DNA of 64,000 bases from Candidatus Poribacteria bacterium (GCA_028818705.1 JAPPNJ010000074.1:1-64000); one strand, 5' to 3'. Shown: positions 18,982 through 29,547, counted from the first letter of the stretch. Numbers and translations are program-made. The notes: generated by a model from the sequence alone, not told the origin.

Positions 18982-21900
18982 TTAAGCCTCAGGGTCATCA
19001 CTGTCCTTGTCGAGCGATACGTGGAGCCCAAGCGTTTGGAGTTCACGGACCAAGACCTTGAAAGATTCTGGCGTGCCGGGCGGTTCCGGATTGAGTCCTT
19101 TCACAATAGACTCATAGATTTCCCTTCTGCCAAGAACGTCATCCGATTTGATAGTGAGCATCTCTTGGAGCGTATGCGCTGCGCCATAAGCTTCTAATGC
19201 CCAGACTTCCATCTCACCGAGTCGCTGTCCACCATGCTGTGCCTTGCCACCCAAGGGCTGCTGCGTTACGAGGGAGTAAGGACCCGTGGAGCGAGCATGC
19301 ATCTTATCAGCAACGAGGTGGTTAAGTTTCAGGAAATAGACGTATCCGACTGTTACCTCCTGTGCAAACGCTTCACCGCTCCTGCCGTCATAGAGAATGC
19401 TTTTACCGGTCTGCTTACTACGTTCCGGGAGGTCGGTTTCGCCGAGTTTCTCAAAAATTTCTTCCTCTGTTGCTCCATCAAATACAGGGGTTTCTGCTCG
19501 GATACCGAGTTCATGGCATGCCCATCCAAGATGGATTTCCAAGATTTGACCGACGTTCATTCGAGAGGGTACACCCAACGGGTTCAACACCAACTCAACC
19601 GGCGTACCGTCCGGAAGATAGGGCATATCCTCCTCAGGCAAAATTTTGGCAACAACACCTTTATTGCCATAACGACCTGCCATCTTATCGCCCACAGAAA
19701 TCGGACGCTTGCTGGCAACATAGACCTTCACGCGCTTGATAACGCCGGGTTTCAACTCATCGCCCATCTCTAACTGTTGAAGTGCTCGTTCTTTCTCTTC
19801 CGTATAAGCGGTTATTCTTCCCTGTGCCATCTCTTCAACACGCTGGATATGTTCCATCGCCTCGGTGTTGGTCACGCGAATGTCCGAAAGCGGCAAACCA
19901 CTCTCTTTGCGTGCCTTCTGATAGTCAGCATCAGAGACTAATTCTCCCGCCGATAGTGTACACTTCGGGTCGAAAACAGCAGTAATACGCCAGGCGCTCT
20001 CAGTCTTAAGGTCTCTAACAGTTCGAGTGAGTGACGCCAACTCCTCGGGAGTGAGTTGCTGTCCTGCTGCGATCGGACGTGCTGGATAATCATTGTACGC
20101 GCGCTGGTACTCAGCATCAGAGATCTCCTCACCAACTGTCAATGGACACTCATCTTCAAAAACTGCTGTAATTCGCCAAAATAGTTCGGTTTCTAAATCT
20201 GGTGATGTCTGGATGAATTGTTCCCACTCACTCTGGGTAAGCGTTCCCCCTTTTGCAAGTGGACCCCGGGATTCCTCTAATTGTGCAACAACAGCTTGTT
20301 CAAATTCAGAACGCGTCTGCGTTTGCAGCTCGGTATTGTCCACTAACTCGTAGAAACTCCAGCTATCTGGTTCCGAGTGCTCTTCAGTCACCAATATACC
20401 GAATCGTGCTCCTGTTGCAGCGAGTGTCTCCTTGAGTTGTCCGGAATGATATCCTTCCTCGATGTGTGCCTCTTCGCAGAGCGCAACAGCAACCGCACTA
20501 CCATCAGCACCTCGAAGCACAATATCAACAGAATCCAATTGGACATCCAAAGGTTCTATCGCGTCCTCGAAAAGCGGTTCAGTCTTTTCCAAGAGTGGCT
20601 TGCCAACTTCACCCAGATATTCCTGCACTGCACTGATAGTTTCGGGTTCAAAGCCTTGCGGTTCAGGAATCTCTTCTATCATCCCTTCAGTTTCATCGTC
20701 CTCAGAAGATAACGGTTCCGCAATCGAAGGATCTGGATAATGAACCACAACAGTAGGCGCAGGTTCCGTTACATCGGTTACTCTATAGAGAGCTTCAGCA
20801 ACGAAGGCTTCAGAGATTGTACTCTCGGTTACTGTGTAGTAGGCATCTGCTGTAAAACCCGAGGTATAGGTATCTAAAACCTCGGCAGTGAGCGCATCAC
20901 CCGCATCAGCGCTCTCTATAGTGGCACCATCAACTGTGGAAAACGGATTAGCGAGTTTGCATCCAATGAGCGTTTTGCGAGTTTCTTCATCTTTCCGACG
21001 GCGAATAGAAGCGACTTGTTCGCGCCAAGTTTCCTCAATCTCTTTACGTTTCGATTCATAGCGCAAGTTATCAGGCATCAAGGCACCCGACTCACCTTGG
21101 GTCCAATCCCCGCGTCTTTGCGTAACATCTGGCTTACGGGAAAATACTTTTACATCAATGACGACCCCTTCAACACCAGGACGGACATAAGTAGAAGCAT
21201 CTCGAACTTCCTTAACTTTCTCACCAAAAATCGCACGCAGTAGTTTTTCTTCCGGACCATACTCGCTTTCACCCTTTGGTGTGATCTTTCCGACGAGTAT
21301 ACTGCCCGTGCCAACAACACTACCGACGCGAATGATTCCCTCCTCGTCGAGTTGTGTCAGTCGCTGTTCGCTAACGTTTGGGATGTCGCGTGTAATCTCT
21401 TCTGGACCAACTTTTGTCTCGCGTGCTTCCACCTCAAATTCCTCAATATGGATAGAGGTGAAAGTGTCTTGCTTAATGAGGCTTTCACTTATGAGAATAG
21501 AGTCTTCGTAGTTGTGACCACCCCACGGCATATAAGCACACAATATATTCCGTCCGAGAGCGAGTTCACCATTTTCTGTAGAGGTGCCATCTGCAATAAC
21601 CTGCTCAACCTCTACCTTATCGCCTACCGAGACAATCGGGCGTTGGTGGATACAGGTTCCGCTGTTACTCCGTTTGAAAGTTTGGAGCTTGTAGACATCA
21701 TATCCCATTTCACTGAACGTATTCTCACCCTCATCATGGTGAAGCGTTTCACCAGTGTATATAAGGATCTCATCAGCAGAAACACTCGTAACAATGCCAG
21801 CGCGTGTCGCGGTTATGAGTGCTCCTGAATATCGCGCAGCGGGTTCCTCCATCCCCGTGCCAACCAGAGGTGCTTCCGGTTGGATGAGCGGAACAGCCTG

Positions 21901-24216
21901 ACGCTGGTGGTTGGATCCCATCAATGCGCGGTTAGCATCCTCGTGTTCCAAGAATGGAACAAGCGCAGCGGAAACACCAACAATTTGCTGTGGAGCGACC
22001 CCAATATAGTCCACCTTTTCTACTGGAAGGGACAGTACATCTTCGCCACTCCGAACAGGCAGAATCGACTCAGAACCATTGGTATTCCCATTTGTATCAC
22101 GCGATAGTTTCTTTGCAGCAATGTAAGCAGTATCCTCACTATCTGCAGTCAAGTATTCCACCGAACCTGAAACCGACCCACCCTCTACCTTATGATAAGG
22201 CGTCTCTATAAATCCATAAGGGTTTATTCGTCCATAGCAAGCAAGCGAAACGATCAGTCCAATCGAAGGACCTTCAGGCGTTTCTAAGGGGCAAACACGT
22301 CCATAGTGTGTACGATGCACATCTCGGACAGCCGCAGTTGCCCTATCGCGATGAAGTCCACCCGGACCAATCGCCGAGATACGGCGTTTGTGCGTTAGTT
22401 CATCGAGGGGATTAATTTGCTGCATGAACTGCGACAACTGATTTGAACCGAAGAATTCACGGAGCGCCATCATCAACGGTTTCGGATTGACAAGCGTAGA
22501 TGGTACAATTTTATCAATATCGTTGGTAGTACTCAATCGCTCCCGCGTTGTCCTGCGAATCTGAAATAGACCCATCCTGAACTGGTTTTCAAGGAGCTCA
22601 CCGATAACACGCACACGCCTGTTACCGAGATGGTCAAGATCGTCTTTGGGCGCAAAACCGTTATGTACATTAAGAAGATGTGCAATTGTGGAAGCAATAT
22701 CTTCAGGCCGCAGCGTGCGAAGTGTCTCTTCTGGCGTTTCTCCATAAATCGGCATATTCCCGAATTTCTGGTTAAGTTTGTATCGCCCAACTATGCCTAA
22801 ATCATACCGATGCGGATCAAAAAGCAGCCATGAAAGATGTTTGCGCGCATTTTCCACATTTGCGGGATCTCCAGGTCTCAGTGTTCTAAAAATCTCAAGC
22901 AGCGCTGCATCTTGCAAATCGTGCTGATCGGAGTAATCCGCTTGTCGATCGCGTTCTAAGGTGTTACGTAAAAACCGGATATCTTGGCAATCCTTTTCAT
23001 CCAGCACAGTGAGTGCTTCAACATCAGATTCCTGGAGACGTTCCAATTCGGCTTGCGTCAGTAACGTATTCGCTGTGAGGAGTACTTCACCGGTTTCTTG
23101 ATGGACCACATCTTCAGCACACACTCTACTTTGACTATCTTCAGGCACAAACTGTTCAACTGTAAACGTCTTTTTGCCATAGCGAGCAAGTGCTTCTTCA
23201 TACTCAGAATTCGTTAGTATTTGCCCGATAGTAAACTCACAACCACTGTTATGCGTATCAATGACGCGTTGGAGAAGCTCGGTTTCAAAACCCTTCCACT
23301 TCCTGCGGAAGCTGGTGCGTTCTTTGGACGTAATTTCTTGCTCGACTTCCAGTGGACAATCCTTATCCGTTACTGTAGTAACGCGATAATGCTTCTCCGT
23401 CTCAATCTCCGGATAATCCTTCTTTGCCTGCCGAAATTCCGCAGCATTCAACAAGTCTCCGGTTTTAATCTGCTTTGCTGGCGCCTCAACGCCGGTGACA
23501 CGCCATCCAGCAAGCACAAGCCTTTCCGTCTTTGCATAGAGTTTCAGAATATCTGCGTCAGACTGCCAACCGAGTCCACGAAGTAGCACAGTGGCAGGTA
23601 ATTTTTTCTTTTTATCAATACGAACATAGATTTGATCTTTTGCGTCAACTTCAAATTCAACCCACGCGCCTCGATAGGGGATGATCTGAGCAGTCGGCGT
23701 GCGGCGTCCTGTTGGCAAGGCTTTCTCAAGAAAAATTGCGCCTGGGGACCGATGCAGCTGGCTGACGATTACACGTTCACTGCCATTGACAATGAAACTA
23801 CCATTTTCAGTCATTAGGGGGACTTCGCCGAGATAGACATCGGATTCACGGATATCCACAACATGTGGCTCATCGGCATCTGGGTCTGCCTCGCGTAGGA
23901 CCAACATAATCCGTGCGGTGAGCGATACTTGATAGGTTACACCGCGCGCAACGCACTCCTGCAGCGTATATTTTGGAGTGCCGAGGCTATAACTGACAAA
24001 CTCAAGGCTGTTGACATCCGAAAAGTCGCGAATCGGAAAGACTTCTTTAAATACGGCTTGAAGGCCTATATCTATACGTTCATTGGGAGGAACATCTCGT
24101 TGTAGAAATGCATCATACGAGAGTCCTTGGGTTTCTATTAGATTTGGGAGTGGAATGCTAACTTGGGTCCTGGCGAAAGACAGTCTCGTATTTTTCTGGC
24201 TTGGCTTTTTGTTCAC
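18982..24216 (-). CDS. rpoB: DNA-directed RNA polymerase subunit beta, enlarged
   Basis: About 1744 residues; usual beta is 1100-1350. Core landmarks: the rifampicin-pocket region SQFMQQINPLDELTHKRR (595-612), LETPEGPSIGLI, GRNILCAYMPWGGHNYEDS, and the C-terminal GGKAQHGGQRLGEMEVWALE. The position equivalent to E. coli D516 is Q; the equivalents of H526 and S531 are kept. Two insertions account for the size. Residues about 235-417 carry three HPDC-type modules like those of RpoC. Residues about 1077-1447 hold an acidic linker, a nuclease-like domain (1187-1292) and two more modules. I chose GTG at 24216, with AGGGAG 10 bases upstream; an ATG at 24255 in the same frame lacks a ribosome site. 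Promoter at 24332-24360. Confidence 0.97.
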   Translation of the reverse strand: MNKKPSQKNTRLSFARTQVSIPLPNLIETQGLSYDAFLQRDVPPNERIDIGLQAVFKEVFPIRDFSDVNSLEFVSYSLGTPKYTLQECVARGVTYQVSLTARIMLVLREADPDADEPHVVDIRESDVYLGEVPLMTENGSFIVNGSERVIVSQLHRSPGAIFLEKALPTGRRTPTAQIIPYRGAWVEFEVDAKDQIYVRIDKKKKLPATVLLRGLGWQSDADILKLYAKTERLVLAGWRVTGVEAPAKQIKTGDLLNAAEFRQAKKDYPEIETEKHYRVTTVTDKDCPLEVEQEITSKERTSFRRKWKGFETELLQRVIDTHNSGCEFTIGQILTNSEYEEALARYGKKTFTVEQFVPEDSQSRVCAEDVVHQETGEVLLTANTLLTQAELERLQESDVEALTVLDEKDCQDIRFLRNTLERDRQADYSDQHDLQDAALLEIFRTLRPGDPANVENARKHLSWLLFDPHRYDLGIVGRYKLNQKFGNMPIYGETPEETLRTLRPEDIASTIAHLLNVHNGFAPKDDLDHLGNRRVRVIGELLENQFRMGLFQIRRTTRERLSTTNDIDKIVPSTLVNPKPLMMALREFFGSNQLSQFMQQINPLDELTHKRRISAIGPGGLHRDRATAAVRDVHRTHYGRVCPLETPEGPSIGLIVSLACYGRINPYGFIETPYHKVEGGSVSGSVEYLTADSEDTAYIAAKKLSRDTNGNTNGSESILPVRSGEDVLSLPVEKVDYIGVAPQQIVGVSAALVPFLEHEDANRALMGSNHQRQAVPLIQPEAPLVGTGMEEPAARYSGALITATRAGIVTSVSADEILIYTGETLHHDEGENTFSEMGYDVYKLQTFKRSNSGTCIHQRPIVSVGDKVEVEQVIADGTSTENGELALGRNILCAYMPWGGHNYEDSILISESLIKQDTFTSIHIEEFEVEARETKVGPEEITRDIPNVSEQRLTQLDEEGIIRVGSVVGTGSILVGKITPKGESEYGPEEKLLRAIFGEKVKEVRDASTYVRPGVEGVVIDVKVFSRKPDVTQRRGDWTQGESGALMPDNLRYESKRKEIEETWREQVASIRRRKDEETRKTLIGCKLANPFSTVDGATIESADAGDALTAEVLDTYTSGFTADAYYTVTESTISEAFVAEALYRVTDVTEPAPTVVVHYPDPSIAEPLSSEDDETEGMIEEIPEPQGFEPETISAVQEYLGEVGKPLLEKTEPLFEDAIEPLDVQLDSVDIVLRGADGSAVAVALCEEAHIEEGYHSGQLKETLAATGARFGILVTEEHSEPDSWSFYELVDNTELQTQTRSEFEQAVVAQLEESRGPLAKGGTLTQSEWEQFIQTSPDLETELFWRITAVFEDECPLTVGEEISDAEYQRAYNDYPARPIAAGQQLTPEELASLTRTVRDLKTESAWRITAVFDPKCTLSAGELVSDADYQKARKESGLPLSDIRVTNTEAMEHIQRVEEMAQGRITAYTEEKERALQQLEMGDELKPGVIKRVKVYVASKRPISVGDKMAGRYGNKGVVAKILPEEDMPYLPDGTPVELVLNPLGVPSRMNVGQILEIHLGWACHELGIRAETPVFDGATEEEIFEKLGETDLPERSKQTGKSILYDGRSGEAFAQEVTVGYVYFLKLNHLVADKMHARSTGPYSLVTQQPLGGKAQHGGQRLGEMEVWALEAYGAAHTLQEMLTIKSDDVLGRREIYESIVKGLNPEPPGTPESFKVLVRELQTLGLHVSLDKDSDDPEA

Positions 24217-24331
24217 TGAATGGAGTCTCCCTATTTGGCGGTGGTTACGCAGCATATAACTTGACTTTTGAAAAAGCCCGCTTCGCTAGCTGCTTTTTCC
24301 GTCTGAATATGGTGACATAGCATAACAGAAT

Positions 24332-24360
24332 ATTATACATTATAATTCAGAAAATGTCAA
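24332..24360 (-). promoter_or_regulatory. Consensus sigma-70 promoter of rpoB-rpoC
   Basis: On the minus strand, TTGACA (24360-24355) and TATAAT (24337-24332) are separated by exactly 17 bp. This puts rpoBC under its own strong promoter, without upstream ribosomal protein genes. Confidence 0.9.
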
Positions 24361-24457
24361 GAAAAAACGAAGAAATATATAAGTTTTTTTACATTTCCAG
24401 ACAACAGTGTGTGATATATGGCTTTAAATCTCAATTTTAGACAGGGACAATCAAACA

Positions 24458-24486
24458 TTGACACGTTAAAAACCGTCTGGTATACT
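24458..24486 (+). promoter_or_regulatory. Sigma-70 promoter of the DUF4416 gene
   Basis: TTGACA at 24458-24463, a 17-bp spacer, and TATACT at 24481-24486. It points away from the rpoB promoter, and the start codon lies 67 bases further on. Confidence 0.85.
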
Positions 24487-24552
24487 CAATACACATAATC
24501 TATGGTAAACTGGCATGCGGAACGCGTTTCCAATTAGGCTACGGAGAACAAC

Positions 24553-25101
24553 ATGGGAACAATCACAATACCACAACCTGTCAAAGCTATCATTGGTGTG
24601 CTGACCCCTGAACCGTGTCTCCTGCCAACTGTTTATACCGAACTGACACACCGTCTGGGTCCGATCGACTTCGCAAGCGAATTGCTACCTTTCACAAACA
24701 CGACTTATTACGAGAACGAGATGGGACCAGGTATCCAAAGACAATTCATTAGTTTTGAAAGGCTCATTGATGGAGGCACACTGGTAGAAATGAAGCTATT
24801 TACCAATAAAGTAGAACAGGCTTTTAGAATAAAAAAGTCCGATGGAGAGGCACGACGTGTCAACTTAGATGCAGGCTACCTCTGCATGGCAAAACTGGTG
24901 CTTGCATCAACGAAGGACAATGCACACCGCATTTATCTTCGTGATGGCATCTATGCCGAAATTACACTCCGCTTCTACCGCAAAACATTTCAACCGTGGG
25001 AGTGGAGTTATCCTGACTATCGCTTGCCAACATATATCGCTATTTTTAACCAAATTCGGAAAATTTATAGGAACCAATTAGAAAATGCAGAAACTTCTTA
25101 A
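24553..25101 (+). CDS. DUF4416 family protein
   Basis: A 182-residue soluble protein matching the DUF4416 pattern. It has an early KAIIGVLTPEP, the middle LGPIDFASELLPFTNTTYYE and GPGIQRQFISFERLI, then VNLDAGYLCMAKLVLAS and the C-terminal YPDYRLPTYIAIFNQIR. No function is established for the family; it is often found in deltaproteobacteria, planctomycetes and relatives. There is no signal peptide. ATG at 24553 follows CGGAGAACAAC. Its last 17 bases overlap the start of the next gene, so translation is probably coupled. Confidence 0.9.
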   Translation: MGTITIPQPVKAIIGVLTPEPCLLPTVYTELTHRLGPIDFASELLPFTNTTYYENEMGPGIQRQFISFERLIDGGTLVEMKLFTNKVEQAFRIKKSDGEARRVNLDAGYLCMAKLVLASTKDNAHRIYLRDGIYAEITLRFYRKTFQPWEWSYPDYRLPTYIAIFNQIRKIYRNQLENAETS

Positions 25102-26266
25102 AAAAACACGAGATATTAGATTCCCGCCCAACCTGAAAACGCTCATTCTTGTCGTTCTCACAGGTGTTTTCTTGGCATACTCTATATGTCAGGTAAATGC
25201 CGAATCCACAGACCCAGATACTCGAGCACGCGCACGCGACATCGGCATCAAGATTGGAAGTCTCCCTACAGGTTTATATAATGCTATCACGGACGTAAGC
25301 GGCGTGAAAGTGGGACACGTTACCCTGAACGCAGGTGATTCAATTCGTACCGGCGTTACCGCTGTTCTTCCGAGTGATGACATCTGGACAGCACGGTTGT
25401 TCGGGGCAGCGCACACCATCCACGGCAACGGTGAAGCAACCGGTATCGCCCGTATAAACCAAGCGGGGTGGATTGAATCTCCGATTTTACTCACAAACAC
25501 CCTTAGTGTAGGAGCGGTCAATGATGGTGTCGTCCGCTACATCGTGAAGCGATACCCAGACGATAATATTGTACTCCCGATTGTAGCAGAATGCTACGAT
25601 GGCGGTTTGAACGACATTAGCGGTCTTCATGTGACAGCAGAAGACGCTATTGAAGCCATTGAAAATGCCACGAGCGGTCCAGTCGCTGAGGGATGTGTTG
25701 GTGGTGGTACCGGTATGCGGTGCTACGGATTTAAAGCTGGTATCGGCACTTCCTCCCGCGTTCTCCCCGAAGAACGTGGCGGATGGACAGTCGGCGTCCT
25801 GGTTAACTCCAACGGCGGTCGCCGCTCTCAATTGCGCATTGATGGCGTTCCAGTCGGCAAAGCGATTACAGGTTCCCCACCAAAACTCGGCAGAGACGGA
25901 TCCTTTATTATTATTATCGCGACAGACGCACCACTGACGCACCGCCAATTGAAACAGTTAGCAATACGTGCAACACACGGACTTGCTCGGACAGGTACAC
26001 CAAGTACTGATGGCAGTGGTGAATTCGTTATCGCGTTTTCTACCGCAAATATTTTTCCAAGCAGCACTGAAAGCGGCACTTTCCAAATCCAGATGTCGGT
26101 TAACTGGAGATTGAGTTCGCTCTTTCAAGCTGTCGTTGAAGCAACAGAGGAAGCCGTTGTCAATTCAATGACAATGGCAACAACAACAACAGGCATCAAT
26201 GATAGGACAATGTACGCGATTCCTTTGGCAGCACTGCAACAAGTAATGAAAGCACACGGACGTTGA
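25085..26266 (+). CDS. P1 family (DmpA-type) self-processing aminopeptidase, exported
   Basis: A 393-residue N-terminal-nucleophile hydrolase of peptidase family S58. An N-terminal signal (NLKTLILVVLTGVFLAYSI) predicts export. The family core is clear: IKIGSLPTGLYNAITDVSG, VKVGHVTL, GVTAVLP, GNGEATG, and the conserved GGWTVGVLVNSNGG. The self-cleavage site is expected between G272 and S273 in GRDGSFIIIIATDAPLTH, where the new N-terminal serine becomes the nucleophile. Members remove N-terminal residues from peptides or D-amino acid amides; the substrate here is unknown. It overlaps the DUF4416 gene by 17 bases and converges on fusA, with only 7 bases between their stops. Confidence 0.92.
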   Translation: MQKLLKKTRDIRFPPNLKTLILVVLTGVFLAYSICQVNAESTDPDTRARARDIGIKIGSLPTGLYNAITDVSGVKVGHVTLNAGDSIRTGVTAVLPSDDIWTARLFGAAHTIHGNGEATGIARINQAGWIESPILLTNTLSVGAVNDGVVRYIVKRYPDDNIVLPIVAECYDGGLNDISGLHVTAEDAIEAIENATSGPVAEGCVGGGTGMRCYGFKAGIGTSSRVLPEERGGWTVGVLVNSNGGRRSQLRIDGVPVGKAITGSPPKLGRDGSFIIIIATDAPLTHRQLKQLAIRATHGLARTGTPSTDGSGEFVIAFSTANIFPSSTESGTFQIQMSVNWRLSSLFQAVVEATEEAVVNSMTMATTTTGINDRTMYAIPLAALQQVMKAHGR

Positions 26267-26273
26267 ACTTTGC

Positions 26274-28403
26274 CTAAGCCGAGATAACCCGGTTAGCACC
26301 AGGGGCAAGAGATTCTGGGACAACTTCGTAATGTGAAAATTCCAATGTGAAAGCACCACGTCCCTGCGTCATTGAACGAAGCTGGGTTGTGTATTGAAAT
26401 GTTTCTGACAAGGGTATAAAGGCATTGATGGCGGTGATGGATCCATCTTGTGTCGTACTCTCATTAATCTGAGCGCGGCGTGCGTTTAGGTCTCCGATGA
26501 CTTTGCCAACATGCTCGTCAGGAACAGTGATATGTATTCGCATAATCGGTTCCAAGAGCAAAGGATTCGCCTTTCTGACCGCACTTTCAAATGCAAGGAC
26601 TGCCGCCGCTTCAAAGGCTATCTCTGAGGAATCGGTCGGATGATAAGAGCCACCCGTGACCGTCACCTTCACATCCTGCATCGGATACCCGATGCGAGGT
26701 CCTGTTCCCATCGCGCCTGCCAGTGCCTTCTCAATGGACACTATGTATTGTCGCGGAATTAGTGTTTCATCCGTCTTATCCTCAAACTGAAATCCGACGC
26801 CGCGCTCTAACGGCTCGACGGTGAGTAGCACGTCCCCGTAGATGCCTTCCTCGTCCGTCTTATAGATGTGTGTTCCGCGCGCCTCTGCGACAGTGCTGAT
26901 AGTTTCCCGATACGCCACCTGAAGTTTGCTAACCCGAGCCTTAACGCCGAATTCACGGATCATCCTATCTGTCAAAATCTCCAGATGAAGTTCGCCCATT
27001 CCTGAAATAATCCGTTGCCCGGTCTCCTTATCAATGCCCACTGTGAACGTCGGATCTTCGTCCATCAACTTTTCGAGCGTCTCCTCCAATGCGTCTGTAT
27101 CACTCGCACGTTCAGGCTCAATAGCAATAGAGATAACCGGATCTGGAAACGTGATTGATTCCAACAGAATTGGATCACTTTCATCGGCAACTGTATCTCC
27201 AGTTTTCGTATGCTTAAGTCCAACAAGGGCAACAATGTCCCCAGCGTAAGCTGCGTCAGATACCCCCTCTTTATTCGCATGCATCTGCAAAATACGATTG
27301 ACCCGTTCTCGTTTCCCAGAACGTACATTATAAACAACTTCCCCGCGCTTAAGTGTGCCTGAATAGATACGACAGTAAACAAGTTTATCTACTGTCGGAT
27401 GGCTCGCCACTTTAAATGCCAAAGCTGACAATGGAGCAGTATCATCTGCTGTCCGCGTTACTTTATCTTCTTGAGTAGATATATCACCTGTGGATTTAGA
27501 ACGTATAGTACCAGAGGTAGGATGTGGTCCTGTCCCTTCGACAGGTGGAACATCAGCAGGCGAAGGTAAAAAATCAATCACCGCATCAAGCAGTGGTTGA
27601 ACACCTTGGTTCTTTAAAGAACTTCCACATAGGACAGGGACTAATGTACGACGTAACGTCGATGCACGAAGGCACGCCAAAAGTTCAGCACGCGTTATCT
27701 CTTCACCGTTTAGATACTTTTCAAGCAACGTATCATCTTCAACGGCGATACTCTCAAAGAGACTTTCTCGCGCCTGTGCCATTTCATCTTGAACTTCAGG
27801 CGGAATTTCTGCTTCCGTATACGTCTGCCCAAGGTCGGTCCCATCCCAACGCATTACTTTCTGCGTCACCAGATCAACAATACCCGTAAAATCGGCACCT
27901 TCGCCGATCGGCAATTGGAGTGGCAGCGGATCCACCCCTAATCGCTCTTTCATCATCTCCAGAACACGAGCGAAATTCGCACCAACCCTATCCATCTTAT
28001 TAACAAAAACGATGCGTGGCACATTGTAACGATCGGCTTGATGCCAGACGGTTTCTGACTGTGGTTCTACCCCACCTACAGCACAAAAAAGCGCAATAGC
28101 ACCGTCCAAAACCCGCAACGAACGCTCCACCTCTACGGTGAAATCTACATGTCCGGGCGTGTCAATGAGGTGAATCGCGTGTTCACGCCAGAAACAGGTG
28201 GTAGCGGCGGCGGTGATCGTTACACCGCGTTCGCGTTCCTGCACCATCCAATCCATCTCAGCAGTGCCATCATCTACGGCACCAATCTTATGTTTTTTGC
28301 CGGTGTAAAAGAGGATCCGTTCAGTTGTAGTAGTCTTGCCAGCATCAATGTGCGCTGCAATGCCGATGTTGCGAACGTTTTCAATCGGATATTCGCGTGC
28401 CAT
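26274..28403 (-). CDS. fusA: Elongation factor G
   Basis: A 709-residue translational GTPase that drives ribosomal translocation and, with RRF, ribosome recycling. The G1 motif [14 protein letters not shown] is at residues 17-30. DTPGHVDFT (G3) and NKMDR (G4) follow, and domains II-V end with [14 protein letters not shown] moderately long polar linker ([19 protein letters not shown]) lies at the G-domain/domain II junction. Normally fusA sits with rpsL, rpsG and tuf; none is adjacent here. ATG at 28403 has GGAAGAG upstream. It converges on the P1 peptidase gene. Confidence 0.98.
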   Translation of the reverse strand: MAREYPIENVRNIGIAAHIDAGKTTTTERILFYTGKKHKIGAVDDGTAEMDWMVQERERGVTITAAATTCFWREHAIHLIDTPGHVDFTVEVERSLRVLDGAIALFCAVGGVEPQSETVWHQADRYNVPRIVFVNKMDRVGANFARVLEMMKERLGVDPLPLQLPIGEGADFTGIVDLVTQKVMRWDGTDLGQTYTEAEIPPEVQDEMAQARESLFESIAVEDDTLLEKYLNGEEITRAELLACLRASTLRRTLVPVLCGSSLKNQGVQPLLDAVIDFLPSPADVPPVEGTGPHPTSGTIRSKSTGDISTQEDKVTRTADDTAPLSALAFKVASHPTVDKLVYCRIYSGTLKRGEVVYNVRSGKRERVNRILQMHANKEGVSDAAYAGDIVALVGLKHTKTGDTVADESDPILLESITFPDPVISIAIEPERASDTDALEETLEKLMDEDPTFTVGIDKETGQRIISGMGELHLEILTDRMIREFGVKARVSKLQVAYRETISTVAEARGTHIYKTDEEGIYGDVLLTVEPLERGVGFQFEDKTDETLIPRQYIVSIEKALAGAMGTGPRIGYPMQDVKVTVTGGSYHPTDSSEIAFEAAAVLAFESAVRKANPLLLEPIMRIHITVPDEHVGKVIGDLNARRAQINESTTQDGSITAINAFIPLSETFQYTTQLRSMTQGRGAFTLEFSHYEVVPESLAPGANRVISA

Positions 28404-28424
28404 CTCTTCCTTTCAATCCCGTGC

Positions 28425-29423
28425 CTACATGTTGTTCCACTGAAGAATAACACCAAGTAAGCCAGGATTCCATTCCATGAGCAGTTGATATGCCTTTGGT
28501 GCGTCTTCTCCGAGAACGCGATGACTAATCAACGGGGCAACATTAAACCGTCTTTGCGCGATGAGCGATAATAGCAACAGACTATCGTCTTCAAGGGTCC
28601 AGAAATTGGGTGAAGATTCTTGGCGGGGGCGAATCGCATTGTGGGCACCATAAAGGATAAGTCCCTTCTTATGCACATCACGATAGAAGTTCACATTCGG
28701 AGTTTCGCCACGCGTGCTTGCCAGTAATATCACTCGCGCACCCCAGCCCGCAGCATCTAAAGCGGTGCTAACTGCGTCTGGGTGTCCCGTTGCTTCAATA
28801 ACAACTGCCGGTCCATCACCTTTAGTCGCCTCACTTAACTGTTTGGAGAAATTAGCATCTTCAGGATTAAGCGTATAGTCTGCGCCCAGACCCGTAGAAA
28901 TTTCAAGACGGCTATCGGTGAGGTCTGCGGCAATCAATGGCATTGCGCCACTCAACTTCGAGAGTTGTATCGATAACAAACCAATAAGTCCCTGTCCCAA
29001 AACTAACGCTGCTTCACCCAATTCAATCTTTGCCTTGCGAACACCCTGCAAGGCGATCGCACCGAGATTAAAAAAGACAGCCTCTTCGGCTGGAACACCG
29101 GCAGAAGGCACCTTCAGCAAGCGATTCGGTGATACTATAAAGTGGCTGGTATGTCCCTGTGTTGAAGCGACACGTTCACCAACCTTGCAGTCTGTGACTG
29201 CCTTCCCAACTTCTATGACTGTACCGATGTTGCTGTAACCCGGGCGGGACGGGTACCGTCCTTGTGCATTCGGAAGTCCCAACAAAAAGGCGCGCTCTGT
29301 ACCCGGACTGATGAGCGTGCACTCCGTCGCGACGAGTACTTCATCATCTCCGAGAGGTGGCAACATCCACGTTTCAATATCAACTTTCGCACGACTCGGC
29401 CAAACAACCCGTTGTGCTTTCAT
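28425..29423 (-). CDS. Zinc-type alcohol/polyol dehydrogenase family oxidoreductase
   Basis: About 332 residues of the medium-chain dehydrogenase family. It has a GroES-like N-terminal half (DEVLVATECTLISPGTER, RPGYSNIGTVIEVG, GERVASTQGHTSHFIV) and a Rossmann half (ALVLGQGLIGLLSIQLSKLSG). The classical catalytic Cys and the four structural cysteines are missing. This fits the threonine-dehydrogenase-like or L-threonate-type branch in which zinc is reduced or absent. The substrate is unknown, and a sugar or polyol is likely. ATG at 29423 gives the expected MKAQRVVWPSR start; longer in-frame starts add an unlikely leader. It lies 21 bases upstream of fusA on the same strand. Confidence 0.85.
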   Translation of the reverse strand: MKAQRVVWPSRAKVDIETWMLPPLGDDEVLVATECTLISPGTERAFLLGLPNAQGRYPSRPGYSNIGTVIEVGKAVTDCKVGERVASTQGHTSHFIVSPNRLLKVPSAGVPAEEAVFFNLGAIALQGVRKAKIELGEAALVLGQGLIGLLSIQLSKLSGAMPLIAADLTDSRLEISTGLGADYTLNPEDANFSKQLSEATKGDGPAVVIEATGHPDAVSTALDAAGWGARVILLASTRGETPNVNFYRDVHKKGLILYGAHNAIRPRQESSPNFWTLEDDSLLLLSLIAQRRFNVAPLISHRVLGEDAPKAYQLLMEWNPGLLGVILQWNNM

Positions 29424-29547
29424 CCGCAACCTGAACCTCTGATTTATAATAAAGGATAGTTGTTTTCGAGCAGTGTAGCACGAAAACAACTATCCGTCAA
29501 GCGTTAATCGGCGAATGAAATGATAAAGTTAGTGTTCTTTACATTAA

